A DNA stretch of 64,000 nucleotides from Flavobacteriaceae bacterium 3519-10. GTDB lineage: Bacteria > Bacteroidota > Bacteroidia > Flavobacteriales > Weeksellaceae. A program made the position numbers and the translations under genes. The notes under the pieces are model-generated. The model was not told the origin of the DNA. It saw nothing but the letters and a program-made list of their open reading frames with translations, and made no database searches. Each line of letters begins with the position of its first letter. The stretch's first letter is position 1. Where the stretch lies: contig CP001673.1 of assembly GCA_000023725.1 (NCBI GenBank), positions 754,342-818,341 of the forward strand, read 5' to 3'. Below are positions 1-9,547 of the stretch, piece after piece.

Positions 1-102
1 GAAAATACTGCAATGGATGTTTCTTCTTTAGCTAAAGGAATATATATCGTAGCAGGTACTGTAAACGGTAAAGCGGTTTCGCAAAAAATCATTAAAAAGT
101 AA
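1..102 (+). CDS. T9SS cargo protein, C-terminal end only (cut by window edge)
   Basis: The frame is open from base 1 to a TAA at 100-102 and gives the last 33 residues of a protein. They read like the end of a type IX secretion (Por) C-terminal sorting domain: a small hydrophobic strand (LAKGIYIVAG), a turn and a final basic strand ending KIIKK. The protein at 190-990 ends in the same way (TKGNYIVTV ... RKVIKN), so the two are probably paralogous or at least share the secretion route. Nothing can be said about the catalytic or binding part, which lies outside the window. Confidence 0.7.
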   Translation, partial: ENTAMDVSSLAKGIYIVAGTVNGKAVSQKIIKK

Positions 103-124
103 TTTTAACTTACTGTTAATCTTT

Positions 125-155
125 AATACTTCCTTTCTCAGGAAGTATTTTTTTT
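125..155 (+). terminator. Intrinsic terminator after the T9SS cargo tail
   Basis: A perfect 9-bp stem (AATACTTCC at 125-133 with GGAAGTATT at 141-149), a 7-base loop and a T run to 155 follow the stop at 102. Confidence 0.85.
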
Positions 156-189
156 GTAATTTTGGGTCAATAATTTTAATAGTAATACA

Positions 190-990
190 ATGAAAAAAAT
201 CTTTACAATTTTAGGATTGGTTTCGGCTACAACAATAATGTTTGCCCAAACGAATTTAGTGCAGAACCCTGGTTTTGAAAGCGATTTAACTTCCTGGGCA
301 GCTGGTACCGGAAGTGGTTATACTGCTCCTGCCATTTTAACGACGAATCCACATAGCGGTTTAAAATTAGCGGCTTACGAACTTCCTGCTGCTACTACAG
401 GTTTTTATCAAAATGTTGCAATTGCGGGAAATACTCAGTATACACTTACATTTTGGTACAAAGCGTCTACTACTAGACCAGAAGGTACTACTCAAAATAA
501 TATTTTCAGATTATGGAGTGTTATGAAAGATACAACTGGAACTCCGGTTTATAATTCTGCAACTGCAAACGATGATCCATTAAGATCAAACAACGGATAT
601 TTACCAATCGCTCCAACTGCATGGACTCAGCATACAGTAGTATTTACTTCTCATCCTTCAGCTGCAAGTATAGATGTAGCTTTTAGATCTTATGGTAGTG
701 GTTCTTCTTACGTTGATGATGTACAGTTGGTACAGGGACTTCTTGCAGTTACAGATGTATCTGCATTTGACAAATCAGTTAAAATGAACACTGTAGTAGG
801 AAACGAACTTCGTTTGATCCTTCCTGGTAAAGCTACTGTAAACATTTATTCAGCAGACGGACGTTTGGTAAGCTCTAACAGAGTTGATAACGGACAGGCA
901 ATTAATACCTCTTCAATGACAAAAGGAAATTATATTGTAACTGTTGATAACGGATCTGCAAAAGTGAGCAGAAAAGTGATCAAGAACTAA
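190..990 (+). CDS. Secreted protein with carbohydrate-binding-like domain and T9SS sorting domain
   Basis: 266 residues. A signal peptide (MKKIFTILGLVSATTIMFAQ) sends it across the inner membrane. Residues ~22-180 start NLVQNPGFESDLTSW and continue with a jelly-roll pattern (FYQNV, YTLTFWYKAS, VDDVQLV) typical of CBM4/9-like modules, which bind polysaccharides. Residues ~195-266 are a type A C-terminal sorting domain (VNIYSADGRLV, MTKGNYIVTV, final RKVIKN), the signal for export by the type IX secretion system and cell-surface attachment. No catalytic domain is visible, so it is probably a surface binding protein rather than an enzyme; the ligand is unknown. It follows a similar protein and has its own downstream terminator. 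Confidence 0.8.
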   Translation: MKKIFTILGLVSATTIMFAQTNLVQNPGFESDLTSWAAGTGSGYTAPAILTTNPHSGLKLAAYELPAATTGFYQNVAIAGNTQYTLTFWYKASTTRPEGTTQNNIFRLWSVMKDTTGTPVYNSATANDDPLRSNNGYLPIAPTAWTQHTVVFTSHPSAASIDVAFRSYGSGSSYVDDVQLVQGLLAVTDVSAFDKSVKMNTVVGNELRLILPGKATVNIYSADGRLVSSNRVDNGQAINTSSMTKGNYIVTVDNGSAKVSRKVIKN

Positions 991-1009
991 TTCTTGTCCT
1001 ATTTTTATT

Positions 1010-1041
1010 AATGCCGCTTTTTAACAGAAGCGGCATTTTTG
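1010..1041 (+). terminator. Intrinsic terminator
   Basis: A 10-bp stem AATGCCGCTT (1010-1019) pairs with AAGCGGCATT (1028-1037), followed by a short T run. It separates the T9SS protein from polA. Confidence 0.85.
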
Positions 1042-1086
1042 TTTCCACTTCCGCCTGTGCACCGCCTTGCTACGTGCAAAAAATAT

Positions 1087-1094
1087 TATCTTTG
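1087..1094 (+). promoter_or_regulatory. Bacteroidota -7 promoter box for polA
   Basis: TATCTTTG matches TAnnTTTG. A TTG lies 17 bases upstream (1067-1069) as a possible -33 element. Only 5 bases separate the box from the ATG at 1100, so the predicted transcript starts at or very near the start codon. Confidence 0.6.
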
Positions 1095-1099
1095 CTTTT

Positions 1100-3916
1100 A
1101 TGTCACACAACCAAGATAAAAGGCTATTTCTCATCGATGCCTACGCGATGATTTTCCGCGGATATTACGCGCTGATCCGGGCGCCGCGCATGACCAGCGA
1201 TGGCCGCGACACTTCTGCAATTTTCGGGTTTACCAATTCTTTAATCGAACTGATCCGTCGCGAAAGACCCTCACATCTTGCGGTAGTATTCGATGTGGGA
1301 CAGGCCAGCGTACGTACCGTTGATTTCGCCGAGTATAAGGCGAACCGTAATGAAACGCCGGAAGCTATTCAGCTTGCAATTCCTTACATTCACCGTATTC
1401 TGAAAGCAATGCACGTCCCTATTTTGGGCGTTGAAGGTTATGAAGCTGATGACGTAATCGGAACCATTGCCTGCAAAGCCGAAAAAGAAGGCTACACAAC
1501 CTTCATGGTGACTCCTGATAAAGATTTTGCACAGCTCGTTACCGATAAAATCAAGATTTATAAACCGGGTCTTAAAGGTGCAGAATTCACCATTTTAGGT
1601 GTCGATGAAGTAAAGGAAAAATATGAGATCGAAGATCCTAAACAGGTCATTGATTTTCTCGCGATGATGGGCGATTCGGTGGATAATATTCCCGGACTTG
1701 ATGGTGTCGGCGAAAAAACAGCAAAAAAATTCCTCAAAGAGTACGGAAATATTGAAAATCTGCTCGCGAACACGCACGAAATTAAAGGCAAACTCCGCGA
1801 AAAAGTGGAGGCAAGTGCAGAACGTGGCATTCTTTCTAAAAAACTCGCCACGATCATCTGTGATGCGCCTATCGAATTTCATCAGGAACAATATGACCTT
1901 GAAACTCCCGAGTGGGAAAAAGTGAAAGAAGTCTTCGACGAAATTGAGTTTAGGAGGCTTTACGAAAACCTTTACCGCGCATTCGCACCCGCTACGGAGC
2001 TAAGTCAGCCTGTCCAGCAGAAATCAGCTGCCAGCGCCAACCCATCATCAATGCAGCTGGACCTTTTTGCGAATTTCGAGGAGCTTGATCACGCCACGCG
2101 CACAAAATCTACTTTCGAAGACAACGACGTGCTGTATCAGTATATCGACACACCAAAAGCCCAGAAGATGCTGGCCTGGAACCTGATGTCGCAGAAAGCT
2201 GTCGCGTTCGACACTGAAACTACAACTTTAAACGAAATGGATGCGGAGCTTGTGGGATTGAGTTTTTCATACCGAAAAGGACTCGCATACTACATTCCTC
2301 TTTCTGAAGACAGATCGGAAGCCATTCAGACGCTCGAAATTTTCCGGGAATTCTTTGAAAAAGAAGATGTTTCCAAGGTTGCGCACAATCTTAAATTCGA
2401 TTATAAAATCCTGCAGCAATACGGGTTCAGTCTCAAAGGACTTTTGTTTGATACGATGATCGCGCATTATCTGCTGAATCCGGACGGAAAACATGTGATC
2501 GATTATCTTTCTGAAATTTACCTCAATTATAAACCCGTCGCGCTCGAAAGTTTAATCGGTAAAAAAGGCAAAAATCAGTTGACTTTCCGATCACTCACGG
2601 TTGAAGAACAGACTAATTATGCTGCGGAAGACGCGGATATTACGTGGCAGCTCTATGAAGTTTTCGCGCCGCAACTCAAAAAAGAAAACCTTGAAGATCT
2701 CTTTTATAAGGTAGAAATGCCTTTATTGAGGGTTCTCGCAAAGATGGAACTGGAAGGTGTTGCATTAGACGAAAAATGGCTTGCGCAGGAAAGTATCGAT
2801 CTCGAAAATGACCTTCGTGGTCTTGAAGCGAAGATTTTTGAACTGGCAGATGTAGAGTTTAACGTAAATTCTCCGCGTCAGTTAGGTGAAATTCTTTTTG
2901 AAAAACTTAAGCTTGATCCGAAAGCCAAAAAGACCAAAACCGGGCAATATGCAACCTCCGAGGATGTCTTGCAGAAACTTTCTGCCAAGCACGATATCAT
3001 AAAATACATCCTCGAATACAGAACCTATCAGAAACTAAAATCCACTTACGTTGACGCACTGCCTTTGCAGATCGATAAAGACGACAACCGCGTACACACG
3101 AGTTTTTCGCAGACCACAGCGGCAACAGGTCGCCTGGCTTCTGTAAATCCTAATCTTCAGAACATCCCGATCCGAACGTTGCGTGGGCAGCAGATCCGCG
3201 GTGCGTTTGTAGCGGCAGAGGGTAAAAAAATAATTTCCGCGGATTATTCGCAGATCGAACTTCGGCTTATAGCTGAAATTTCGAATGAAGAAAACATGAT
3301 TTTAGCCTTTCAGAATGGCGAAGATATTCACGTTTCCACAGCTGCGCGTTTATTTGATATCCCACTTGAAGAGGTTACGAAAACCCAGCGTGGACAGGCA
3401 AAAACCGTGAACTTCGGAATCATTTACGGTCAGGGAGCGTTTGCGCTTGCAGAACAGACCGGCCTTTCAAGAACTGAGGCTAAGCAAATGATTGAATCGT
3501 ATTTCGAGAATTATCCGCGACTTAAAAAATACATGGGCGAGCAGGTGCAGAAAGCCCAGGAGCTCGGTTATGTGGAAACAATTCTTAACCGGAAAAGGCA
3601 TTTAAAGGATATCAACTCAGCGAACTTTGTTGTGAAAGCGCACGCTGAAAGAAATGCCGTGAACGCGCCAATTCAAGGAAGTGCGGCAGATGTGATCAAG
3701 CTCGCGATGATTAAAATCGACCAGAAACTATCAGAATTAAATCTGAAAACCAAGATGCTGTTGCAGGTTCATGATGAATTGTTGTTCGAAGCGCCTCAGG
3801 AAGAAGTTGAAATGGTCATGAAGCTTATTAAAACCGAAATGGAATCTGCATTTGAGACAAAAGTTCCGTTGCTGGTGGAAGTCGGCGTTGGTGATAACTG
3901 GCTTGAAGCTCATTAA
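1100..3916 (+). CDS. polA: DNA polymerase I
   Basis: 938 residues from the ATG at 1100. Function: gap filling, Okazaki fragment processing and repair synthesis. The N-terminus (~1-290) is a 5'-3' flap exonuclease (LFLIDAYAMIFRGYYAL, GYEADDVIG, GDSVDNIPG). The middle (~370-560) is a 3'-5' proofreading domain with its acidic residues intact (AFDTETT; NYAAEDADITW), unlike the inactive Thermus form. The C-terminus is the family A polymerase: motif A SADYSQIELR, motif B RGQAKTVNFGIIYGQG, motif C QVHDELLFE. An upstream TTG at 1067 is in frame, but it lies before the promoter box and homologues start near SHNQDKRLFLIDAY, so the ATG at 1100 was chosen. It is a single-gene unit with its own promoter. 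Confidence 0.96.
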   Translation: MSHNQDKRLFLIDAYAMIFRGYYALIRAPRMTSDGRDTSAIFGFTNSLIELIRRERPSHLAVVFDVGQASVRTVDFAEYKANRNETPEAIQLAIPYIHRILKAMHVPILGVEGYEADDVIGTIACKAEKEGYTTFMVTPDKDFAQLVTDKIKIYKPGLKGAEFTILGVDEVKEKYEIEDPKQVIDFLAMMGDSVDNIPGLDGVGEKTAKKFLKEYGNIENLLANTHEIKGKLREKVEASAERGILSKKLATIICDAPIEFHQEQYDLETPEWEKVKEVFDEIEFRRLYENLYRAFAPATELSQPVQQKSAASANPSSMQLDLFANFEELDHATRTKSTFEDNDVLYQYIDTPKAQKMLAWNLMSQKAVAFDTETTTLNEMDAELVGLSFSYRKGLAYYIPLSEDRSEAIQTLEIFREFFEKEDVSKVAHNLKFDYKILQQYGFSLKGLLFDTMIAHYLLNPDGKHVIDYLSEIYLNYKPVALESLIGKKGKNQLTFRSLTVEEQTNYAAEDADITWQLYEVFAPQLKKENLEDLFYKVEMPLLRVLAKMELEGVALDEKWLAQESIDLENDLRGLEAKIFELADVEFNVNSPRQLGEILFEKLKLDPKAKKTKTGQYATSEDVLQKLSAKHDIIKYILEYRTYQKLKSTYVDALPLQIDKDDNRVHTSFSQTTAATGRLASVNPNLQNIPIRTLRGQQIRGAFVAAEGKKIISADYSQIELRLIAEISNEENMILAFQNGEDIHVSTAARLFDIPLEEVTKTQRGQAKTVNFGIIYGQGAFALAEQTGLSRTEAKQMIESYFENYPRLKKYMGEQVQKAQELGYVETILNRKRHLKDINSANFVVKAHAERNAVNAPIQGSAADVIKLAMIKIDQKLSELNLKTKMLLQVHDELLFEAPQEEVEMVMKLIKTEMESAFETKVPLLVEVGVGDNWLEAH

Positions 3917-4001
3917 TTTGAGGCACCAGTTCCCGCAAGACAGATTAATTTGAAAACCGGGCTTCAACGGAGCCACACTAATAACCAAAAAATTTATTCT
4001 C

Positions 4002-4268
4002 ATGAAAGCAGTAGTATTTTACGAGCACGCGGATGCTCCGATGGAAAAATTTATGGAGGTTTTTCCAAAGCACGAAATTTTCGAAGCAGACTTTATTAAA
4101 AGTGGTAAAGTGCTTGGTAGCGGTGCTTTTTCAAATCCGGGTGAAGGCGTTATGGCCATTTTTGTAAATAAAGAAGCCGCCGAAGAGTTTGTAAAAGGCG
4201 ATCCATTCGTACTCGCGGGTTTAGTAGCGAAAGTAACCGTACGCGAATGGGATGATGAACTGATGTAA
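4002..4268 (+). CDS. YciI family protein (YCII-related domain)
   Basis: 88 residues, the usual size for a stand-alone YCII domain (small ferredoxin-like alpha-beta fold). A conserved histidine-aspartate pair occurs early (YEHADAP) and the domain ends with a WDDE motif. Such proteins are thought to be small enzymes or enzyme accessories acting on unknown substrates. The stop codon touches the ATG of the next glycosyltransferase gene with no gap, so the two are probably co-transcribed. The role is not known. Confidence 0.7.
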   Translation: MKAVVFYEHADAPMEKFMEVFPKHEIFEADFIKSGKVLGSGAFSNPGEGVMAIFVNKEAAEEFVKGDPFVLAGLVAKVTVREWDDELM

Positions 4269-5159
4269 ATGATGAAATTCCTGATTATTATCCCGGCTCA
4301 TAACGAAGAAGAAAACATCCTTTTCTGCCTTGAATCTTTACATAATCAAACCTTTAAAGATTATAATGTCGTTGTAGTGAATGACGGATCGACGGATCAC
4401 ACCCACGAACTGGTTGAAAAATTTGTGCTTAAAAATCCGGACTTTAAAATTCAGAATCTGGAAAAGTCTGAACATCAGCCTGGTGCAAAAGTGGTGCGAA
4501 CTTTCAACAAAGGCCTCGAAACCGTGGATATTTCAGCGTTCGACATAATCTGTAAATTCGATGCAGATATTATTTTTCCGCCAGATTATCTTGAAAAAAT
4601 CAATGCCGAATACATGCAAAATCCTAAGATCGGAATGGTCTCAGGAATCGTTAAAATAAAGAATTCAGCTTTTGAAGAAGAAAATGCCTTCAGCTTTCAT
4701 AACGAAACGGACAGGTGGCAGTTTGAAAACATCTCTTCTAAAAATCACGTGCGCGGCCCAATAAAGTCTTACCGAAAGGATTGTTTTACCGATATGAACG
4801 GCTTGCGCCCGGTGCTCGGTTGGGATAATATTGATGTGATGTTGGCGCAGAAACACGGTTGGGAAGTGCAGACGATAAAAGATTTATGGGTTAAACATCT
4901 TCGGCCCACCGCCTACAAATACAAACAACAGAAAGCGGAAAAACTCGGCGAATATTTTTATAACATTGGTTTAAATTTGCCTCTGGCAATAGTTTCGTCG
5001 GCAAAATCTTCATTTAAAAACAAGTCCATATCGGAGTTTTTCATAACCATACTATCATTTTCGAAACAAAATTCAAAGCGACAACTGTCCCAAGAAGAGA
5101 TTCATTTTATCCGTACACTTCGGTGGAATCAAATATTTAATAAAAAAATAAAACGATGA
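4269..5159 (+). CDS. Glycosyltransferase family 2
   Basis: 296 residues. The GT-A nucleotide-sugar domain begins at the start (FLIIIPAHNEEENI, VVVNDGSTD), and the metal-binding DxD is FDAD at residues ~97-100. A GWDNIDVM stretch around 180 is in the acceptor/catalytic part. No membrane segments are seen, so it probably acts on the cytoplasmic face of the membrane on a lipid-linked sugar. It begins directly after the YciI stop and its TGA overlaps the next ATG by 4 bases (ATGA), so translation is likely coupled. Start at 4269; the second ATG (4272) is equally possible. Sugar and acceptor cannot be told from sequence. Confidence 0.85.
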   Translation: MMKFLIIIPAHNEEENILFCLESLHNQTFKDYNVVVVNDGSTDHTHELVEKFVLKNPDFKIQNLEKSEHQPGAKVVRTFNKGLETVDISAFDIICKFDADIIFPPDYLEKINAEYMQNPKIGMVSGIVKIKNSAFEEENAFSFHNETDRWQFENISSKNHVRGPIKSYRKDCFTDMNGLRPVLGWDNIDVMLAQKHGWEVQTIKDLWVKHLRPTAYKYKQQKAEKLGEYFYNIGLNLPLAIVSSAKSSFKNKSISEFFITILSFSKQNSKRQLSQEEIHFIRTLRWNQIFNKKIKR

Positions 5160-6778
5160 AAAATATTTTTAGAATTTTTGCACTCCTTTTTTCTACGGTT
5201 ATTTGCGCGCAAAAAAGCGCAGACCTAATCATCCACAACGCAAAAATCTATACCGTTAACCAAAAGTTCACCACAGCAGAATCTATGGCGATTTCGGACG
5301 GAAAAATCGTGGCCATTGGAAGATCGAAAGATATTCTGAAAAAATATAAATCGGCAAACATTCAGAATCTGGACGGCAAAACTGTTTTTCCAGGGTTTAT
5401 CGATGCACATTGTCATTTCACCGGTTACGCCACCGACCGTTGGAAATGCGAGTTGTGGGGTACAAAATCCTGGGAAGAGATCATTCAGAAAATGACGGTT
5501 TATGCGAAAACTGCACCTACAGAGTGGCTTTATGGCCGAAGTTGGGACCAGAACGACTGGCCAGTCAAAGAATTCCCGAATAAGGCGAAACTTGATGAAC
5601 TTTTCCCTGACCGCCCGGTATATCTCAAAAGGGTGGACGGGCATGCTGCAATTGCCAACCAAAAAGCGTTAGACATTGCTGGAATTTCGCTGGATACGAA
5701 AGTGAGCGGCGGTACAGTAGAAGTTCAGAACGGGAAACTCACAGGAATCCTGATCGACAATGCGATGCTTTTGGTCGAGAAACACATCCCCGAAATCAGC
5801 GACGAAATGGCCATTCAATATTTTGGTGAACTGCAGAAAGAGTGCTTTTCGTACGGACTCACTTCGCTTCACGACTGTGGAATTTCTACTCATACGTTCT
5901 CGCTGCTCGAAAAAGCCCAGGACCGCGAACTGCTCAAGATGAAGATATTCGCATTGCTTTCTGACGAACCTTCAACCTATAACGAATGGATTAAAAAAGG
6001 CAGATTCACCAATGGAAACATCACATTTGGCGGGTATAAAGTGTATTCAGACGGCGCGTTGGGAAGTCGGGGTGCATGTCTTCTTCACGATTATTCCGAT
6101 AAGAAAGACTGGAAAGGTTTTCTTTTAAGCGATCAGAAGTATTTTGAAAATCTTGCAAAAAAACTCAAAAACAGTGATCTGCAAATGTGTACGCACGCGA
6201 TTGGCGATTCTGCTAACCGCACCATTCTGAAAATTTACGGTGATGTTTTAGGCATCAAAAACGAAAGGAGATGGCGCATTGAGCATGCCCAGATTGTCGA
6301 TAAGAAAGATTTTGAGATGTTCGGCAAATATTCGGTTATTCCTTCTGTGCAGCCTACCCACGCAACTTCCGACATGTACTGGGCCGAGGAAAGGTTGGGG
6401 AAGGAAAGGCTGCAACATTCGTATGCTTATCAGGAATTACTGCAGCAAAACGGCTGGCTTCCGCTCGGGACCGATTTTCCGGTTGAGGAAATTAACCCGA
6501 TCAAAACTTTTTACGCCGCTGTAGCGAGAAAAGACGCTAAAGATTTTCCGGCAAACGGTTTCCAGAAAGAGAATGCATTAACCCGTGAACAGGCCTTGCG
6601 CGGAATGACGATCTGGGCGGCAAAAGCCGCATTTCAGGAAAATGAAGTGGGGAGTCTTGAAGCAGGGAAATCTGCGGATTTTGTAGTGTTGAATCAGGAT
6701 TTAATGGAAGTAGCAGAAGACAAAATTTTGCAAACTAAGGTGTTGGAAACATTTTCGAACGGTAAAAAAGTACATTAA
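5156..6778 (+). CDS. Secreted amidohydrolase family 3 (YtcJ-like)
   Basis: 540 residues with a signal peptide (MKNIFRIFALLFSTVICAQ), so probably periplasmic. It has the amidohydrolase TIM-barrel signature: metal ligands His85 and His87 in GFIDAHCHF, then YSDGALGSRGA, CTHAIGD, RIEHAQI and GTDFPVEEINP. The small beta-sandwich is split between the N-terminus (ADLIIHNAKIYTV) and the C-terminus (SLEAGKSADFVVLNQD), as in the YtcJ/N-substituted formamide deformylase group. The true substrate is unknown for most members. It overlaps the upstream glycosyltransferase by 4 bases and lies 3 bases before the next gene. Confidence 0.85.
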   Translation: MKNIFRIFALLFSTVICAQKSADLIIHNAKIYTVNQKFTTAESMAISDGKIVAIGRSKDILKKYKSANIQNLDGKTVFPGFIDAHCHFTGYATDRWKCELWGTKSWEEIIQKMTVYAKTAPTEWLYGRSWDQNDWPVKEFPNKAKLDELFPDRPVYLKRVDGHAAIANQKALDIAGISLDTKVSGGTVEVQNGKLTGILIDNAMLLVEKHIPEISDEMAIQYFGELQKECFSYGLTSLHDCGISTHTFSLLEKAQDRELLKMKIFALLSDEPSTYNEWIKKGRFTNGNITFGGYKVYSDGALGSRGACLLHDYSDKKDWKGFLLSDQKYFENLAKKLKNSDLQMCTHAIGDSANRTILKIYGDVLGIKNERRWRIEHAQIVDKKDFEMFGKYSVIPSVQPTHATSDMYWAEERLGKERLQHSYAYQELLQQNGWLPLGTDFPVEEINPIKTFYAAVARKDAKDFPANGFQKENALTREQALRGMTIWAAKAAFQENEVGSLEAGKSADFVVLNQDLMEVAEDKILQTKVLETFSNGKKVH

Positions 6779-6781
6779 GCA

Positions 6782-7837
6782 TTGAAGAAAATCGCTTACA
6801 TCGAGCTGGACACGCACGCAGAAATTGCGGTGAATTTTATGGATCTGATGCACGACTCCAGCGAGTTTTCGGTCGATTATTTTTTCAGTTCGAAAATTTT
6901 AAAACAAACGAATAACACAGGCAAAAATATATTTGAGGTAACGCATGCTACACTTTTTAATCAATTACAACAAACGGATTACGATCTTGTGATTATTGGA
7001 ACCGTTCACCGCTATTTCGATATATTTTTTAAAGTGGCCGAAAAATTCAACAGCGCTGTCGTCGTTCATAATATCAACTTTACAAAGCTTTCGGGGTTTC
7101 AACTGTTTAAAAATGTTTTTAAAGCAGATTTTAAATACCGTCTAAAACTTTTGCTGAAAGAAGGCTTATTTTCTGCGCCAAATGTGTTTGCGGGAGCTAA
7201 GAATCTTATGGTGTTAGATGAAAGTTTAATTGAAAAAAACAAAGAATTAGAACTGAAATTTATGCCGGTTTTTTATTTTCATAAATACGAAAAACCACGA
7301 AAATCAATTATTACCATTGTGATTCCTGGCGCGGTATCTCAGCAAAGACGGGATTATTTGCATGTTTTAAAACAAATTGAAAGCTTTAAAAGAAACACGC
7401 ATTTTCAGTTTGTTTTTTTAGGAAAAGCCCGGGGAAAAGAGCTTTCGTGGATAAAGGAGTTTGAGCAAAGCAAACTTAAAAACATCTCACTTAAGTATTT
7501 TACAGAAAAAGTTCCGCAAACCATTTTTGACCGGTGGATGCAGGCTGCGGACATTTTATGGTGTCCTATTCAAAGTGAAACCGAATTTTTCAGCAATAAA
7601 GAATTTTATGGAATCACCAAAATAAGCGGAAACGTTGGCGATGCAATTAAGTACGGGAAGCTCGCGATATTTCCGGAAAATTATCCGAATTCACATCCGT
7701 TCATAATTCCCGAACATACAAATATTGAAGAAGAAATTTACACCTATAACAAATGGATGGATTATGATTTAGAGCAAAATTTCGCCAAACAAAAAGTGCT
7801 GAAATCATTAGAAAAAACCCTTTCTGAACTTTTTTAA
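6782..7837 (+). CDS. Glycosyltransferase-like protein (GT-B type), uncertain
   Basis: 351 residues, beginning at a TTG (6782) 3 bases after the amidohydrolase stop; the next in-frame ATG is 19 codons in and would cut the first strand, so TTG is preferred. Visible features: an N-terminal Rossmann-like half (KKIAYIELDTHAEIAVNFMD; DYDLVIIGTVHR) and a second half starting at ITIVIPGAVSQQRRDY with FQFVFLGKARG and a late acidic segment (WMQAADILWCPI, GDAIKYGKLAIFPE). This two-lobed layout resembles GT-B glycosyltransferases, and it sits with a GT2 and a flippase, but no diagnostic motif proves it. Its 3' end overlaps the convergent flippase gene by 4 bases. Confidence 0.55.
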   Translation: MKKIAYIELDTHAEIAVNFMDLMHDSSEFSVDYFFSSKILKQTNNTGKNIFEVTHATLFNQLQQTDYDLVIIGTVHRYFDIFFKVAEKFNSAVVVHNINFTKLSGFQLFKNVFKADFKYRLKLLLKEGLFSAPNVFAGAKNLMVLDESLIEKNKELELKFMPVFYFHKYEKPRKSIITIVIPGAVSQQRRDYLHVLKQIESFKRNTHFQFVFLGKARGKELSWIKEFEQSKLKNISLKYFTEKVPQTIFDRWMQAADILWCPIQSETEFFSNKEFYGITKISGNVGDAIKYGKLAIFPENYPNSHPFIIPEHTNIEEEIYTYNKWMDYDLEQNFAKQKVLKSLEKTLSELF

Positions 7838-9312
7838 AACCTGAAAAGACTCTTCAGGAAATCGCGGTTTATATATTCTTCGAGCGGAAAAATCTTCAGG
7901 AAATGATTTCCCACAAAAAACATCAGCAATACAACGCCGGGCTTGTAAAAAAGATTGAAGATACTTCTTTCAAACTGCGGTAAAATAATTACCACCGTAA
8001 TGCTTAGAGTACCGATAATCAGCGCGTAAACCATCTCGATGGACAACGGAAACACGCCGAATTTTATGTAATTAAACACGATTTTTGCAATATTGAACAG
8101 CGTTAAGGAAATCGCCGTCGCAATTGCGACTCCGAACAGTTCGAGTTCGGTATTTTTAAGAAAGTAAATGTTCAGCGAAACGGTTGTTACAGCCAGAAAT
8201 AGCATCACCACGATGTTGAAGCGGTAATATTTGGATAAAGAAATAATATGCCCATTGAAGCCTGTGGCAAGATCGAACAGCATTGCAAATCCGAGCACCC
8301 AGATTACGGGCTCGGATTGCCTCAGGAGTTCTCCGTTTTTAATGAAATCGGTAAGAAACGGAAACCCTACCAGCACACACGAAAGCAGCACAAAACCGAG
8401 GAAAAATAGAACAAGCGACGATTTTTTATGAAGCCGGTCAAGCTCCTCCAGATTATTTTCTGCCAGATGTTTATTGATGATCGGCGCCGAAATGCTGTAC
8501 AGACCCATCGCCGGAACCGTAATTAATGAAATGATAGAGTAGAGCGTGTTGTAAACCCCGTTGGGTTCAAAACCGAGAAATTCGCCGATCATCACACTGT
8601 CAATCCGCACCGCGATAAAGTTGCCGATATTGCCCAGAAAGCCGTAGAAGCTGTAATTCAGGACATCTTTCCAGAGGTTGTCTTTTTTTATGTATTCGGT
8701 CGAGAAATCAGGTTTAAGTTTTTCGAGACGGTTTGTATAGTAAATGTAGCCGAAAAGGCCCACGACAAACATTGCAACAAAGAAAATATAGGCAGCCTTC
8801 TCGGGGAAACCCAGGAAGAAGAAGATGCAGAATGCGCCAAGATTGGCGATTTTCGGCAACAGGTTTTCGAAGATGTTCGGAATTACAATCCGTTTAAAAT
8901 TCGAAAGATATTTGTTGAAGATGGCACTGAAAGCCAACACAAGGATTAAAGGTAAAATGAGGCGTTTCATCTGCCACATTTCGGTCTTCTGAAGTTCGGG
9001 GAAGAGATAATTCACCGCAAAATAACCGACCACAAACAGCGTAAAATTCAGAGCGATACCGAGCAAAGACAATGACAGGAAATTCTGATGTTTGCCGTCT
9101 TCGCGGGTTTTGGTGTAAAATTTAACATTCGAAAATGAAAGCCCAAAAACCACAATTGGCAAAAGCATTTCAGCCGTAGGAAGTACATAGCGAAGCTTTC
9201 CGTAAAATTCCATGTCGTGCGGAAACACAAAAATCGCCGAAAACGTCCCGAGTAAAAATCCGAAATAACCGATGAGCGAATACTTGAATCCCTGCCGTGC
9301 GACAACACTCAT
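7834..9312 (-). CDS. Polysaccharide flippase (MOP/Wzx-type) membrane protein
   Basis: 492 residues, almost entirely hydrophobic, with roughly 12-14 membrane segments (IGYFGFLLGTFSAIFVF, ILPLILVLAFSAIF, VVMLFLAVTTVSLNIYFL and others). Pattern and length fit the MOP superfamily of polysaccharide transporters, which flip lipid-linked oligosaccharides across the inner membrane. The mid-protein stretch GNIGNFIAVRIDSVMIGEFLG is typical. It is transcribed towards the glycosyltransferase-like gene and overlaps it by 4 bases, consistent with a small surface-glycan locus. The promoter lies about 130 bases upstream. Confidence 0.85.
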   Translation of the reverse strand: MSVVARQGFKYSLIGYFGFLLGTFSAIFVFPHDMEFYGKLRYVLPTAEMLLPIVVFGLSFSNVKFYTKTREDGKHQNFLSLSLLGIALNFTLFVVGYFAVNYLFPELQKTEMWQMKRLILPLILVLAFSAIFNKYLSNFKRIVIPNIFENLLPKIANLGAFCIFFFLGFPEKAAYIFFVAMFVVGLFGYIYYTNRLEKLKPDFSTEYIKKDNLWKDVLNYSFYGFLGNIGNFIAVRIDSVMIGEFLGFEPNGVYNTLYSIISLITVPAMGLYSISAPIINKHLAENNLEELDRLHKKSSLVLFFLGFVLLSCVLVGFPFLTDFIKNGELLRQSEPVIWVLGFAMLFDLATGFNGHIISLSKYYRFNIVVMLFLAVTTVSLNIYFLKNTELELFGVAIATAISLTLFNIAKIVFNYIKFGVFPLSIEMVYALIIGTLSITVVIILPQFERSIFNLFYKPGVVLLMFFVGNHFLKIFPLEEYINRDFLKSLFRF

Positions 9313-9441
9313 ACGTGGAATATTTTTATGCTGGTTCGAAGAAACATCTGCGGATTTATTTTTTCTTGAACATAAATTTTAAGGTTCTGCAAAAAAGCTT
9401 ATCCTGTTTTTTGAAACCGGGCTTTTTAAACATTCGGAAAA

Positions 9442-9449
9442 CAAAGATA
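9442..9449 (-). promoter_or_regulatory. -7 promoter box for the flippase gene
   Basis: On the minus strand the bases read TATCTTTG, a match to TAnnTTTG, about 130 bases before the flippase ATG at 9312. The leader would be around 120 bases. Confidence 0.45.
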
Positions 9450-9547
9450 ATAAAATATGTTAAAGTAATGTTAAAATCGAAGCCAATCCGCAGCGCATTA
9501 TGGATAAGAAAAGGTTTTCAGCTACCTTTAACCCTAGATAAATTACT

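Noticed and set aside
1067-1099. N-terminal extension of polA from a TTG at 1067
   Set aside because: It lies upstream of, and across, the promoter box, and adds 11 residues not expected in the family.
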